DNA of 64,000 nt from Pseudidiomarina marina. GTDB taxonomy: Bacteria > Pseudomonadota > Gammaproteobacteria > Enterobacterales > Alteromonadaceae. Position 1 is the first letter of the stretch. Each line of letters starts with the position of its first letter. The stretch is taken from contig NZ_PIPZ01000003.1 in the NCBI RefSeq assembly GCF_003987045.1, forward strand, positions 1-64,000, given 5' to 3'. Position numbers and translations under genes: made by a program. This document shows positions 1 to 9,105 of the stretch, piece by piece. The notes under the pieces are model-generated. The model was not told the DNA's origin and made no database searches. It saw only the letters and a list, made by a program, of their open reading frames with translations.

Positions 1-104
1 GCGAAGTGGAACCACCTGATCCATTCCGAACTCAGTAGTGAAACGCTTCAGCGCCGATGGTAGTGTGGGGCTTCCCCATGTGAGAGTAGGACACCGCCAG
101 GCTT
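1..104 (+). rRNA. rrf: 5S ribosomal RNA, 3' part
   Basis: The first ~104 bases align by eye with the enterobacterial 5S rRNA from about its 16th base, including the conserved stretches CCGAACTCAG, GTGAAACGC, GCGCCGATGGTAGTGTGGGG and GAGAGTAGG, and the closing GCCAGGC. The 5' end lies outside the window. It is the last gene of an rrn operon and is followed at once by a strong terminator. No tRNA follows it. Confidence 0.95.
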
Positions 105-118
105 CAAATACGACGAGA

Positions 119-144
119 CCCCGAGCTAACGCTCGGGGTTTTTT
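119..144 (+). terminator. Rho-independent terminator of the rrn operon
   Basis: Perfect 8-bp stem CCCCGAGC / GCTCGGGG with a TAAC loop, followed by six T. It lies 15 bases past the 5S end. Confidence 0.95.
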
Positions 145-166
145 CGTTTTGGGGAAAGCCAAAAGC

Positions 167-250
167 GTTATTGGTTATTCGTTATTGGTTATTCGAAAAA
201 GCCAACCCCACCCACGAATAACGAATAACGAACAACGAACAACGAACAAC
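167..250. repeat. Inverted heptamer array, copy A
   Basis: The left arm (167-194) is four back-to-back heptamers GTTATTG/GTTATTC. The right arm (216-250) is five heptamers, GAATAAC twice then GAACAAC three times, i.e. the same unit on the other strand. The spacer is 21 bases. The pair could fold into a long imperfect hairpin. Together with the second array at 264-291, this is all that is visible in the non-coding stretch between the rrn terminator and the cytochrome b561 gene at 400. Confidence 0.9.
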
Positions 251-263
251 GCCTTCTCTCTTC

Positions 264-291
264 TAATATCTAATATCCAATAGCTAATATC
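264..291. repeat. TAATATC-type heptamer array
   Basis: Four heptamers: TAATATC, TAATATC, CAATAGC, TAATATC. The reverse complement of 263-293 matches 57885-57915 at 29 of 31 bases, so this is a dispersed repeat, related in form to the GTTATTC arrays. Confidence 0.85.
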
Positions 292-399
292 GCCTTAGTC
301 TTTTATTCGAAAAAATAGAATATATTCCTCTAAATTATCCCATATCGTCTTTTCTAAACTCAGCTACAATGCTTATGTAAACAATTACAGGGCCTATTT

Positions 400-960
400 A
401 TGCTGAAAAACACCATAAATTCCTATGGATGGATCGCCATCGTCATTCATTGGCTAAGTGCATTGATGGTTATTGGACTATTTGCGCTGGGCTACTGGAT
501 GTTGACGCTTGGCTATTACGACAGCTGGTATCGACTGGGTCCGTGGTGGCACAAGTCGTTTGGTATCACCTTGTTGGTGCTCACCGTCATCCGGTTGCTT
601 TGGAAGTTCGTTAACGCAACGCCGAAACCATTGGGTACGCGCTTTGAACAAATTGGCGCACGGGTTGGGCACGGACTGATTTATGCCCTGCTATTGGTGA
701 CGATGATCAGTGGCTATTTGATCTCGACTGCTGATGGCCGAGGGATCTCGGTGTTTGACTGGTTTGAAATACCGGCGCTAATCACCAGTATTCCGCAGCA
801 AGAGGATATTGCCGGCGCAGTACACTGGTATACCGCCTTAGCCTTGGTCATTCTTGCCGCAGGCCATGCGCTTGCCGCATTCAAGCATCACTTTGTAAAT
901 AAAGATTCAACTTTGACCCGTATGTTAGTCGCCAAACGTAACCAATCGAATAACGACTAA
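400..960 (+). CDS. cybB: Cytochrome b561
   Basis: 186-residue inner-membrane di-haem cytochrome of the CybB/YodB type, thought to pass electrons between the quinone pool and periplasmic acceptors. Four hydrophobic helices are visible. Candidate haem-ligand histidines sit in VIHWLSA (helix 1), WWHKSFG, VGHGLIYALLL, AVHWYTALAL and AAGHALAAFKHH. The length is typical. The start ATG has only a weak AGGG upstream. The gene lies 37 bases before yceI, and in other proteobacteria cytochrome b561 is often paired with YceI, so co-transcription is likely. A heptamer array runs through its stop codon. Confidence 0.9.
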   Translation: MLKNTINSYGWIAIVIHWLSALMVIGLFALGYWMLTLGYYDSWYRLGPWWHKSFGITLLVLTVIRLLWKFVNATPKPLGTRFEQIGARVGHGLIYALLLVTMISGYLISTADGRGISVFDWFEIPALITSIPQQEDIAGAVHWYTALALVILAAGHALAAFKHHFVNKDSTLTRMLVAKRNQSNND

Positions 961-975
961 CCAACAACGAATAAC
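948..975. repeat. Heptamer array overlapping the cybB stop codon
   Basis: Four consecutive heptamers GAATAAC, GACTAAC, CAACAAC, GAATAAC. The array covers the last codons and the TAA stop of cybB and ends ~10 bases before the yceI ribosome-binding site. No opposing left arm is visible, so it is a half element. Confidence 0.8.
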
Positions 976-997
976 GTTTCATTTGAGGAGATTTATC

Positions 998-1573
998 ATG
1001 AAAAAATTAGCACTTGCGACAGTAATTTCAGCATCATTATTCGGCGCCGCCCAAGCACACGCTGCTGACTATGTGATTGATACTAAGGATGCGCACGCAT
1101 TCGTGCAGTTCAAAATTAGCCATTTAGGTTATAGCTGGTTGCTTGGCCGCTTTAACGATTTTGAAGGTACATTTAGCTACGACGAAGCCAACCCAAGCGC
1201 AGCGAAAGTTGAAGTGACTATTGATGTTGCGAGCTTAGACAGTAACCATGCTGAGCGCGACAAGCACTTACGTAGCGGTGACTTCTTCAATGTCAGCGAG
1301 TATCCAGAAGCGAAGTTTGTTTCAACGAGCTATGCACCGAATGGCGATGGTACCGGCGTACTAAAAGGTAACTTCACTTTGCATGGCACAACCAAGGAAA
1401 TCGCGATTGATGTGAAAGAGATTGGTGCGGGTGAAGATCCTTGGGGTGGCTTCCGCCGTGGATTTGAAGGCGCTGTTACCTTAACGCCTGCGGAGTTTGG
1501 TATGGACTACGATTTAGGTCCAGCAGCAGAAACGGTCGAAATTTTCTTATCAATTGAAGGTATTCGTCAGTAA
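998..1573 (+). CDS. YceI family periplasmic protein
   Basis: 191 residues. A cleavable signal peptide (MKKLALATVISASLFGAAQA) is followed by a lipocalin-like beta-barrel of the YceI family, which binds polyisoprenoid or quinone-like lipids in the periplasm. Family signatures are seen: DTKDAHAFVQFKISHLGYSWLLGRF, SLDSNHAERDKHLRS.DFF, and the glycine-rich C-terminal half (WGGFRRGFEG, FGMDYDLG). The ATG at 998 is chosen over the in-frame TTG at 983 because GAGGAG at 985-990 lies at proper spacing and the signal peptide starts there. The pairing with cytochrome b561 suggests a shared redox or lipid role. Confidence 0.9.
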   Translation: MKKLALATVISASLFGAAQAHAADYVIDTKDAHAFVQFKISHLGYSWLLGRFNDFEGTFSYDEANPSAAKVEVTIDVASLDSNHAERDKHLRSGDFFNVSEYPEAKFVSTSYAPNGDGTGVLKGNFTLHGTTKEIAIDVKEIGAGEDPWGGFRRGFEGAVTLTPAEFGMDYDLGPAAETVEIFLSIEGIRQ

Positions 1574-1588
1574 GCGTGATTAGCCAAG

Positions 1589-1614
1589 AGGCTTGCGGTT
1601 AAATCCGCAAGCCT
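1589..1614. terminator. Hairpin between convergent yceI and hemY
   Basis: Perfect 10-bp stem AGGCTTGCGG / CCGCAAGCCT with a 6-base loop. It overlaps the last codons of hemY. It could act in both directions, but neither side has a strong T run. Confidence 0.55.
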
Positions 1615-2753
1615 TCTCGGTAACACTTCAAAGCATTGGCGGTGTCGCCAAGCGCATCGTAGGTTTGTGCAAGGTCAAAAAGCACACGTTGTGACGGTGC
1701 TATATCGGCAGCTCGACGTAGTGCACGTTGTGCAAGAGCATAATCCTTTGTTTGCAACGCCATTTGACCGAAAGCTTGTAATAAGAACGGATCATCCGGC
1801 TTCTTCTTCAGACCATCCTGAACAATATCGCGAAGTTCCGGACCAGCAACCAGTAACTGTTTGTCGAGCAAATAGGCGATATCTAACTCACCACGTTTTA
1901 ACGCCCGCGCCGCTACTTTATCTGCTGCCGCTGTTGCGCCAAATGTTTTCAAGGCATGTAAATAGGCACGGCGAATCGCTTTATTACGACGCTGATCGCG
2001 TGTTAGAGCTTGCCAATAATCTTGCAGCGCATTGGCACTGTTACGCCCCGCTTCCAGCATTAAATGGAAGTAGGTTTCTTCGACTAGCACCTCAAATTCG
2101 GTATCGCTAAATAATTGTTGTTGTTCAGCGGCGTTAAGAACGCCCGCAATATCACGATAGCGATGTTGATGGCGGAAACCGATGATGGCTTGGCGCAGTA
2201 GTTCGGGATGACGCGGGTAATCTTTCAACAGCGCGCGTAACTGCGTCAACCGAGAATCGATGCTCTCGGGGGTCTCGCGTAGCGCAAAAATCATTTCGGC
2301 CACGGCTAGTTCGGCCTTTTGGTCGGTGTGAGTTAGCCATTCGCGAGCTTGCTTCACATCGCCAATTTGCTGCGCAGAATAGGCGGCTAACAATGCATCA
2401 TTGGGTTCTTTACGTAGTTGCCAAGCACGATTCGCCGCCCGCGAGCTACCGGCATAATCACCATGATTCAGGCTGACCAACGCATCATGAAATGCCGCTT
2501 CGGCTTTTTGTTGACGACGATTACCAAACCAACGTACACCCCATTTTGTGCCGCGAATCAAACGCCCAATAAATGCCAACACTGCGCGTATAATAATGAC
2601 TGCAATCACCAATAGAATTAGCGCGGCGACCACACTCGTTTCAACCGTGTATGTACCCACAGAAATCAACACGTAACCAGTATTGCCAGACCATAACGGA
2701 CCAAGCAGTAATCCAGCAATGAATAAAACAATGACAACCAAGGCAGTTTTCAT
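1599..2753 (-). CDS. hemY: HemY, haem-biosynthesis-associated TPR membrane protein
   Basis: 384 residues. Two N-terminal membrane helices (about 1-20 and 37-62) are followed by a soluble region of TPR-like helical repeats; the last is ALRRAADIAPSQRVLFDLAQTYDALGDTANALKCYREGL. This is the proteobacterial HemY, not the Gram-positive coproporphyrinogen oxidase of the same name. Its exact biochemical role in haem synthesis is not settled. It is last in the cyaY-hemC-hemD-hemX-hemY operon, four bases after hemX, and faces yceI convergently. Confidence 0.9.
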   Translation of the reverse strand: MKTALVVIVLFIAGLLLGPLWSGNTGYVLISVGTYTVETSVVAALILLVIAVIIIRAVLAFIGRLIRGTKWGVRWFGNRRQQKAEAAFHDALVSLNHGDYAGSSRAANRAWQLRKEPNDALLAAYSAQQIGDVKQAREWLTHTDQKAELAVAEMIFALRETPESIDSRLTQLRALLKDYPRHPELLRQAIIGFRHQHRYRDIAGVLNAAEQQQLFSDTEFEVLVEETYFHLMLEAGRNSANALQDYWQALTRDQRRNKAIRRAYLHALKTFGATAAADKVAARALKRGELDIAYLLDKQLLVAGPELRDIVQDGLKKKPDDPFLLQAFGQMALQTKDYALAQRALRRAADIAPSQRVLFDLAQTYDALGDTANALKCYREGLRI

Positions 2754-2757
2754 CGAG

Positions 2758-4026
2758 TTAGCCTCCTTGGTTGGTTTGTGAGATTTGATTCGCTAGGCGC
2801 TCAAGTTGAGTCGTAGCGCTCAACTCGGTCGGATATTCAGGTTGTAACTGAATCACTTGTAACGCCTTAAGCTCGTCAATAAACCGATTTAAGTCAGCTT
2901 CATTGACCTGCCCCTGCACGTCATTTAGTAAGGTTACCGCTTCATTTAGGCTGGCCTCATAGACCGCTTGTGAGCCGTTCATCGCGGCTTGTTGACCCAG
3001 TTGGAGCTGCAGTAATAATCGCTGTTGTAAGACATCGAAATAAGCATCTGCAATCATCGGTTCAACCGGCGTGTCGCGACGTTGGATGCGTACAAACTGT
3101 TGCAATAGCGTGTTAAAACTACGCTTTAGATTGCTCAACCAAGTGTCTTCGGTTGGCGCGTCAGTATTCTCATCTGACATACCTAGTTGTTGATACCATT
3201 GAGTACGAGCGACCTGATCACGCAGCGTACCAAGTTTTAAACTGACCGTTTCAATTTGGCTTTCAGGAAGTTGCTCTAGTTGCGCAATATCATTTGCAAG
3301 GGCCTGGCGTGCTTGCAAATGCGCTGGGTTATCTAGCGCAACAATATGTGACTGAGCTAATTGCAAGAACGCCAATGCAGCAGCTGAGTCATTTTCAATC
3401 CAAAGCTTGGTGGCGGCGCGCTCAGCTAAGTTGCGAGCTTCATAAATTCGCCAGTTAGATTCCTGCGAGATGTCTAGATTAGCCAGTTCAGCTTGCACCG
3501 ACTGCACTGCCAATTGATAGTCATCAATGATTTGTTGCTGGCGACCTATCTGTGAATCCACGCGTTGTTCTAAATCTTCAATCGACAAACGAACCGTTGC
3601 GTTTACTGCTTGCTCCAAGTTATCTAAACGCCCTTGCAGCTCCTCAATGGTTGCGGCTGAGGTATCTTGTTGTTGAGCCATTGAAGCAATCTGTTGCTGA
3701 TGCAAAGGCCAAATGCGTGTGTATCCAAACCATATTGCAACAATAATGACGGCAGCAAGAAGCACCACGATTAGCCAAGCGATTAATGCTGAATTTCGCT
3801 TAGGATTCTTGGTAGCATCCTTCGGTATAGGTTTCGGCGCTGGTTTTGTCTTGTCCACTGCCGCATTTTCGGAACCTTTCTTGGCAGTGTCTTCAGTTGC
3901 TGCCGAAGTTGCTTTCACCGTTGGCGCTTCCGTTTTCTGTGGCGCAGTTTCGGTTGCAGACTGCTTTTCTGCAGGCGTCTTGGCTTGCTCATTCGTTGCA
4001 GACTTTTGCTTTTTCGACTCACTCAT
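2758..4026 (-). CDS. hemX: HemX family protein
   Basis: 422 residues. A low-complexity cytoplasmic N-terminus rich in Lys, Glu, Ala and Thr (1-75) is followed by one membrane helix (about 80-103, SALIAWLIVVLLAAVIIVAIWF) and a long periplasmic region with a coiled coil (IEELQGRLDNLEQAVNATVRLSIEDLEQRVDSQI) and further helices. The family accompanies hemCD in gammaproteobacteria. It was once annotated as a uroporphyrinogen methyltransferase, but this protein shows no SAM-binding fold. It sits 17 bases after hemD and 4 before hemY. Confidence 0.9.
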   Translation of the reverse strand: MSESKKQKSATNEQAKTPAEKQSATETAPQKTEAPTVKATSAATEDTAKKGSENAAVDKTKPAPKPIPKDATKNPKRNSALIAWLIVVLLAAVIIVAIWFGYTRIWPLHQQQIASMAQQQDTSAATIEELQGRLDNLEQAVNATVRLSIEDLEQRVDSQIGRQQQIIDDYQLAVQSVQAELANLDISQESNWRIYEARNLAERAATKLWIENDSAAALAFLQLAQSHIVALDNPAHLQARQALANDIAQLEQLPESQIETVSLKLGTLRDQVARTQWYQQLGMSDENTDAPTEDTWLSNLKRSFNTLLQQFVRIQRRDTPVEPMIADAYFDVLQQRLLLQLQLGQQAAMNGSQAVYEASLNEAVTLLNDVQGQVNEADLNRFIDELKALQVIQLQPEYPTELSATTQLERLANQISQTNQGG

Positions 4027-4043
4027 GGAGGTTCCTTATATGC

Positions 4044-4817
4044 TTACTGCTGTTCCAATAATTGTTGCCAGGCATCGGCAATTGCGAACGGCGTTGCACT
4101 ATGCGCAACGGCAACCTTGCCATGCACTGCTGATGGCATCAATTGCTTTAATCGATCGCTCGCGACAATCCAATAACACTGTTCTAACCAGCTTAACGCT
4201 TGCTTTGGCAACGCCGCAAGAAAATAACCTAACTGCTCGGCGCTGGTAACGACGATACCGTTAATCCGCTGCTGCCATTGTTCAAATTCAGTCGCATCAA
4301 GAGATACCGGTGTACGTTGATACACTTCCAGATACGTCACTTCGGCGCCGCGTGCTCGCAGCGTGTCTGCAACGAGCTCACGACCGCCATGGCCGCGCAC
4401 GAGTAACCAGCGCTGACCTTTTACCCGTTGTAACTCAGGCAGTTTCAGCAAGGCATCGCTGTTGTGCTGTCGCCACGGACAATTCACTGGGCGACCAACC
4501 ACTTTTGCAATTGCCGCAGCACTGGTTGGCCCCACGGCATACCAGCGTGCTGAGGGCATCGCACACTCTGGCGCCCACGCCTGCGCTTGCTGGGCAAAAT
4601 AGCGCGCAGCATTCACGCTGACCATCATGCCGGCATCCCACGGTTGCCGCAAAATGTCGCGCAAACTGTAGTTGGGATCGTCAAAGCTACTAATTTTCAC
4701 CATACTTTTGCTGCTACAGGTTAACGCTATGCCAGCCCCGCTCGCTCGCTGCTGTAATAACTGAGCTAACTCGCGCGCTTGGTCATCTGGTCGTAACAGC
4801 AGCAAATGATGGCTCAT
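4044..4817 (-). CDS. hemD: Uroporphyrinogen-III synthase
   Basis: 257 residues, usual length for HemD. It closes hydroxymethylbilane to uroporphyrinogen III with inversion of ring D. The sequence is divergent, as is normal for the family. Recognisable parts are the start [16 protein letters not shown], the middle [17 protein letters not shown], and the hinge region [31 protein letters not shown]. The 4-base overlap with hemC and position in the hem operon make the call secure. Confidence 0.92.
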   Translation of the reverse strand: MSHHLLLLRPDDQARELAQLLQQRASGAGIALTCSSKSMVKISSFDDPNYSLRDILRQPWDAGMMVSVNAARYFAQQAQAWAPECAMPSARWYAVGPTSAAAIAKVVGRPVNCPWRQHNSDALLKLPELQRVKGQRWLLVRGHGGRELVADTLRARGAEVTYLEVYQRTPVSLDATEFEQWQQRINGIVVTSAEQLGYFLAALPKQALSWLEQCYWIVASDRLKQLMPSAVHGKVAVAHSATPFAIADAWQQLLEQQ

Positions 4818-5755
4818 GATTGCAACTCATTCTCCGCATACACATCGTTCAAAATTTTACCGGCGCCGCGCGCTAATAAATACTCGGCCAATTCAGTACC
4901 GAGCGCCTCGGCATGATCGCGATGGCCTTTTATTTCACCTTCAATAATTTCACTGCCGTCAGGGCGCCCCACCAAGCCACGCAAATGGAGGAGTTCACCG
5001 TGCAACTCAGCGTATGCCCCAATGGGTACTTGGCAACCACCTTGCAATCGGCGATTCATCGCGCGTTCAGCTAATACGCAGCTGCGTGTATCGGCGCAGG
5101 TAAGCGGTGCCAATAACGCTTTTGTGGCGTCGTCATCACTACGACACTCTATACCAAGCACACCTTGACCATTGGCAGGCAAACTTAGCTCAGCAGGAAT
5201 GCGCTGTTTAATGCGGTCAGTCAGCTCTAAGCGTATCAACCCAGATGCCGCCAGAATAATAGCGTCGAACTGCCCTTCATCGAGTTTCCGTAAGCGCGTT
5301 TGCACGTTGCCGCGCAAATCGTGAACCACAAGATGAGGGAAGTTTGCCAAGATTTGGCACTTACGGCGCAAACTACAGGTGCCTACAATGGCGCCCTCGG
5401 GTAAATCGTCAAGTTGCGCATAATTATTTGAAACAAAGGCATCGCGCGGATCTTCACGCTCGCAAATACCAAACAACTCAAGGCCTTCAGGGAACTCAAC
5501 GGGCAAGTCTTTCATCGAATGCACAGCTAAATCAGCTTGGCCTTCAAGCATGGCAACCTCAAGTTCTTTAACGAACAGCCCCTTCCCACCAATTTTTGCT
5601 AATGGCGTATCAAGAATCACGTCACCTCGCGTGCTCATCGGCAGCAGTTCTACCGTCAAATCGGGATGTAACTGCTCGAGGCGCGCTTTAATGTGTTCCG
5701 CTTGCCACATGGCGAGCAGGCTCTTGCGTGTGGCGATGCGTAAAGTTTTACTCAT
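4814..5755 (-). CDS. hemC: Porphobilinogen deaminase (hydroxymethylbilane synthase)
   Basis: 313 residues. It polymerises four porphobilinogen molecules on a dipyrromethane cofactor. Seen: the N-terminal [22 protein letters not shown], substrate-binding [17 protein letters not shown] and [11 protein letters not shown], and the cofactor-attachment cysteine in [13 protein letters not shown] (about residue 241). The ATG is 15 bases after the cyaY stop, so hemC reads from the cyaY promoter or one inside cyaY. It overlaps hemD by 4 bases. Confidence 0.97.
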   Translation of the reverse strand: MSKTLRIATRKSLLAMWQAEHIKARLEQLHPDLTVELLPMSTRGDVILDTPLAKIGGKGLFVKELEVAMLEGQADLAVHSMKDLPVEFPEGLELFGICEREDPRDAFVSNNYAQLDDLPEGAIVGTCSLRRKCQILANFPHLVVHDLRGNVQTRLRKLDEGQFDAIILAASGLIRLELTDRIKQRIPAELSLPANGQGVLGIECRSDDDATKALLAPLTCADTRSCVLAERAMNRRLQGGCQVPIGAYAELHGELLHLRGLVGRPDGSEIIEGEIKGHRDHAEALGTELAEYLLARGAGKILNDVYAENELQS

Positions 5756-5770
5756 AATTCAGCTCTAAAC

Positions 5771-6097
5771 TTAGTTTGAAGGTGGTGTTAGCAACAAGGT
5801 CGTGTCAGCTTGGCGACTTGCCGCTTCGCTAAGTAGCGCCCATAATTCGCTACCGGTGCGGTTATCAATCCATTGCCCGTCGCGATACTCAAAGTGATGA
5901 CCATTAAACTTGGTTGCTACCCAGAGTTGATGCAGAGGAGGCTGCTTGTTGATGACCATTTTGGTGCCATTCGGGAATGTTAATTCAAGGATGTCGCCGC
6001 CTGACTCACAATCAATATCAACGCCGCAGGCTTCTACTGCTTCTTCAATAGCTAAAATAGTTGCTTCGGCTAATTCATGGTATTCGTGCTCTTGCAT
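5771..6097 (-). CDS. cyaY: Frataxin-like iron protein CyaY
   Basis: 108 residues. Bacterial frataxin binds iron at an acidic N-terminal helix and modulates Fe-S cluster assembly. Seen: the acidic helix [36 protein letters not shown], and the sheet motif [27 protein letters not shown]. The start at 6097 (MQEHEY...) is preferred to the in-frame ATG at 6118 because AGGAG lies just upstream of it and family members start here. It is the first gene of a minus-strand operon with hemCDXY. Divergent lptM lies 89 bases away. Confidence 0.93.
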   Translation of the reverse strand: MQEHEYHELAEATILAIEEAVEACGVDIDCESGGDILELTFPNGTKMVINKQPPLHQLWVATKFNGHHFEYRDGQWIDNRTGSELWALLSEAASRQADTTLLLTPPSN

Positions 6098-6121
6098 GTC
6101 AACTCCTGATAATGACATTTG

Positions 6122-6147
6122 TGCGTCTCAATGCGATGATAGACGCA
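6122..6147. promoter_or_regulatory. Inverted repeat in the cyaY/lptM divergent promoter region
   Basis: Perfect 7-bp inverted repeat TGCGTCT / AGACGCA with a 12-base spacer, in the 89-base space between divergent cyaY and lptM. It could be an operator or a 5' leader hairpin. No regulator is assigned. Confidence 0.35.
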
Positions 6148-6186
6148 TCAACAAATTTAACCGTAATTATTAGGTACAGTTTACCG

Positions 6187-6330
6187 ATGTTTAACTTGAA
6201 AGTAATGCGTCTGATCATTGTAGCAGGAACACTCGGTTTTATCGCCGCTTGTGGGCAAAAAGGGCCGTTAGAAATGCCGCCACCAGCTGAACAAAACCAA
6301 CCGTCCAACCCTGCAGAAAATGGTGAGTAG
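6187..6330 (+). CDS. lptM: LptM (YifL) small lipoprotein
   Basis: 47 residues: a short hydrophobic signal (MRLIIVAGTLGFIAA), a lipobox ending in Cys, then the hallmark mature start CGQKGPLEMPP and a Pro/Asn/Glu-rich tail. LptM helps mature the LPS translocon LptD/LptE at the outer membrane. An internal ATG at 6205 is an alternative start that would still keep the lipobox. The position directly before lysA (2-base gap) and next to cyaY is the standard gammaproteobacterial order. Confidence 0.93.
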   Translation: MFNLKVMRLIIVAGTLGFIAACGQKGPLEMPPPAEQNQPSNPAENGE

Positions 6331-6332
6331 GC

Positions 6333-7583
6333 ATGAGTTTTAATTATCGTGATGGCGAGCTTTTTGCCGAACAATGCCGCGTGAGTGAACTTGCCGCTGA
6401 GCACGGTACGCCGTTATATGTCTATTCGCATCAGCGTATGGTAGAAAATTGGCGGCAATTCGCCGCGCATTGGCCGGCGCCGCACAAGCTTTGTTACGCC
6501 GTAAAAGCCAATAGTAATTTGGCCGTATTGAATGTGCTGGCAAAGCTTGGTGCTGGTTTTGATATCGTTTCTGGTGGTGAACTAGCCCGCGTTATTGCGG
6601 CTGGCGGTAAAGCAAGTGATGTCGTTTTTTCAGGCGTTGCCAAAAGCCGCAACGAAATGGCTTATGCGTTAGAGCAAGGCATCTATTGTTTCAATGTTGA
6701 ATCGGCTGCTGAATTAGAGCGGCTGAATGACGTTGCCAAAGCGCACGGGGTTGTTGCTCCAGTGTCGTTACGCGTGAACCCCGATGTGGATGCCCAGACT
6801 CATCCGTACATCTCAACGGGCCTGAAAAGCAATAAATTTGGGATTGCTATGGCGCAAGCGCCGGATGTTGCGCGCCGAGCTCAGGGGCTTTCGAATATTG
6901 CCATGCAAGGGTTAGATTGCCATATTGGCTCACAGATTCTCACGCCAGCGCCATTTTTAGATGCCGCAGATTTAATGCTCGAATTGATTGTAACGTTGCG
7001 TAACGAGGGCATCGCAATCTCCCACCTCGATATGGGGGGTGGTATGGGCATTCCTTACCAGCACGAGAATAAGCTTGATGTGAGTGCTTACTTACTTGAG
7101 CTGCAAAAGCGTGCTGAGCAAGTCGGTGACCTCACTTTAATGCTCGAGCCGGGCCGAGCCATTGTCGGCAATGCTGGCGTGTTAGTCACGCAGGTTGAAT
7201 ATCATAAACCGGGCGTTGAGAAAGACTTTTTATTGGTTGATGCGGGTATGAACGACCTTATGCGTCCGGCACTGTATCAAGCGTACCATGACATTATCCC
7301 GGTCACCCAGCATGAAGCTGGTACGTCTATTGTGGATGTGGTGGGACCGGTATGTGAAACCGGCGACTTTCTTGGTCATGCGCGTCACATAACCGCAAAC
7401 GAGGGCGATTTGTTGGCGGTTATGAATGCTGGCGCCTATGGTTTTACTATGAGCTCGAATTACAATACGCGCCCACGTGCCGCAGAAGTCATGGTTGCTG
7501 GCAACAAGGCGCAAGTGATTCGAGCGCGCGAAAAGCTGAGTGATTTATGGAAAGGTGAGCAAATCATGGAGATGCCAGAATGA
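6333..7583 (+). CDS. lysA: Diaminopimelate decarboxylase
   Basis: 416 residues. A PLP enzyme that decarboxylates meso-diaminopimelate to L-lysine. The PLP lysine is K58 in [10 protein letters not shown]. Other family motifs are [39 protein letters not shown], and the active-site Cys in [12 protein letters not shown]. The C-terminus carries the substrate-contact segment [16 protein letters not shown]. It overlaps dapF by 4 bases (ATGA), so consecutive enzymes of the pathway are translationally coupled. Confidence 0.98.
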   Translation: MSFNYRDGELFAEQCRVSELAAEHGTPLYVYSHQRMVENWRQFAAHWPAPHKLCYAVKANSNLAVLNVLAKLGAGFDIVSGGELARVIAAGGKASDVVFSGVAKSRNEMAYALEQGIYCFNVESAAELERLNDVAKAHGVVAPVSLRVNPDVDAQTHPYISTGLKSNKFGIAMAQAPDVARRAQGLSNIAMQGLDCHIGSQILTPAPFLDAADLMLELIVTLRNEGIAISHLDMGGGMGIPYQHENKLDVSAYLLELQKRAEQVGDLTLMLEPGRAIVGNAGVLVTQVEYHKPGVEKDFLLVDAGMNDLMRPALYQAYHDIIPVTQHEAGTSIVDVVGPVCETGDFLGHARHITANEGDLLAVMNAGAYGFTMSSNYNTRPRAAEVMVAGNKAQVIRAREKLSDLWKGEQIMEMPE

Positions 7584-8401
7584 ATTTTGCAAAAATGCAT
7601 GGGCTCGGCAATGACTTCATGGTGATAGATGGCGTCACTCAGAATATTTATGTCAACCCAGAACAAATTCGGCATTGGGCCGATCGTCATCGTGGTGTTG
7701 GCTTTGATCAGCTGTTGTTGGTTGAACCACCCTATGACCCCGATCTGGATTTTCATTATCGTATTTTCAACGCCGATGGCTCGGAAGTATCCCAATGTGG
7801 AAATGGTGCGCGTTGTTTCGCGCTGTTTGTGAAACTTAAAGGCCTAAGCAATAAAAATCATCTGCGTGTGAGCACCAAAGCGGGCAAAATGGTTTTGCAT
7901 CATGAGCGTGACGGGCGTATTACTGTTGAGATGGGGCGGCCGACATTTACCCCAGCCGAAGTACCGTTTAAAGCGAACAAAGAAGAGCTAACGTATATTT
8001 TGCGCGAACAAGATCAAACCATTTTGGCTGGCGTTATGGGCATTGGAAATCCGCATTGTGTGATTGAAGTGGATAATGTTGATACGGCTCCGGTTGATTC
8101 GATGGGTAAAGCATTAGCAACGCATGAACGTTTCCCTGAAGGCGTGAATGTTGGTTTTATGCAGGTGGTTGATCGCAACCGAATTAAACTTCGTGTGTAC
8201 GAACGCGGCGTTGGAGAAACGCAAGCTTGTGGGAGCGGTGCGTGTGCAGCCGCAGTGATTGGTATGCGCCAAGACAAGCTTGCCGATCAAGTGATTGTGG
8301 AATTACCCGGCGGTTATTTGACGATTCGTTGGCAACCAGGCCAACCGGTGCGCATGACCGGTTCTGCTGAGCATGTTTATGATGGATATATAAAACTATG
8401 A
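7580..8401 (+). CDS. dapF: Diaminopimelate epimerase
   Basis: 273 residues, normal length. It interconverts LL- and meso-diaminopimelate. The two catalytic cysteines are C73 ([10 protein letters not shown]) and C217 ([10 protein letters not shown]), at the positions known in other gammaproteobacterial enzymes. It overlaps lysA upstream and the DUF484 gene downstream by 4 bases each. Confidence 0.98.
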   Translation: MNFAKMHGLGNDFMVIDGVTQNIYVNPEQIRHWADRHRGVGFDQLLLVEPPYDPDLDFHYRIFNADGSEVSQCGNGARCFALFVKLKGLSNKNHLRVSTKAGKMVLHHERDGRITVEMGRPTFTPAEVPFKANKEELTYILREQDQTILAGVMGIGNPHCVIEVDNVDTAPVDSMGKALATHERFPEGVNVGFMQVVDRNRIKLRVYERGVGETQACGSGACAAAVIGMRQDKLADQVIVELPGGYLTIRWQPGQPVRMTGSAEHVYDGYIKL

Positions 8402-9105
8402 CGACAGAAGTAAAAAAATTAGGTACCCCAGTTGTTGACGACACGCTCATTGCTCAATACCTAGAAGAGAACCCTGATTTTTTTGAGCGACATCCACAGT
8501 TGTTACAGCAACTAAGCTTGCGTCATCAGGAGCGCGGTGCCGTATCGTTGGTGGAACGCCAACAACAGGTATTGCGCCAGCGCATTATGCATTTGGAAGA
8601 AGAAATCACGGATTTAATGGTGACGGCACGCCGCAATGAAGAGTTATTTCAAACCTACAGTGAGCTCTATGTCACGCTGCTGGAGTGCGACGACTTACCA
8701 AGCATTATGGATGCATTGCAGCAAACTTTCTCTGAACGCCTCAATATGCCAGCCTTGCGTTTGAAGTTTTTCGATAGCCCCATTGAGCTTGATGAACAGT
8801 TCACCTTTGCTGCCGATACGCACAAAATGCTACTGAGCAAACGTTTCCAGAATTCTCAGGTGTACTTAGGGCGTTTGACAGCAGATGAGAAAAAGCTGCT
8901 GTTCCCAGATGAACCCATTGCCTCGGTTGCGTTATTGCTTCTCGGCAATAAGGGCGAATTAGGGATGTTGGCGATTGGTAACCACGATGCCGGACATTTT
9001 GAGCCCGCAATGGATACTTTGCTCGTGCGTCAATTGCAAGCGTTGTTGAGTAAGTTGCTGCCGCCTTTATTGCAGCATCAAGCCAACCATCATGACGCTG
9101 TCTGA
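8398..9105 (+). CDS. DUF484 family protein (YigA-like)
   Basis: 235 residues. An N-terminal helical start ([41 protein letters not shown]) and a coiled coil to about residue 85 are followed by a GAF-like domain ending [38 protein letters not shown]. The family lies between dapF and xerC in many gammaproteobacteria and its function is unknown. It overlaps dapF by 4 and xerC by 14 bases, so translational coupling to the recombinase is likely. Confidence 0.88.
   Translation: MTTEVKKLGTPVVDDTLIAQYLEENPDFFERHPQLLQQLSLRHQERGAVSLVERQQQVLRQRIMHLEEEITDLMVTARRNEELFQTYSELYVTLLECDDLPSIMDALQQTFSERLNMPALRLKFFDSPIELDEQFTFAADTHKMLLSKRFQNSQVYLGRLTADEKKLLFPDEPIASVALLLLGNKGELGMLAIGNHDAGHFEPAMDTLLVRQLQALLSKLLPPLLQHQANHHDAV

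Noticed and set aside
167-250. Heptamer arrays as a CRISPR array
   Set aside because: The units are 7 bases with no spacers and opposite orientation in the two arms. No cas gene is present.
38-283. 81-codon open frame through the 5S end and the repeats
   Set aside because: It overlaps the 5S rRNA, its terminator and the heptamer arrays. The encoded text is just the translated repeat.
3713-4249. 178-codon plus-strand frame across hemX and hemD
   Set aside because: It is a mirror of the Ala/Thr/Lys-rich hemX N-terminus; the minus strand has the real operon.
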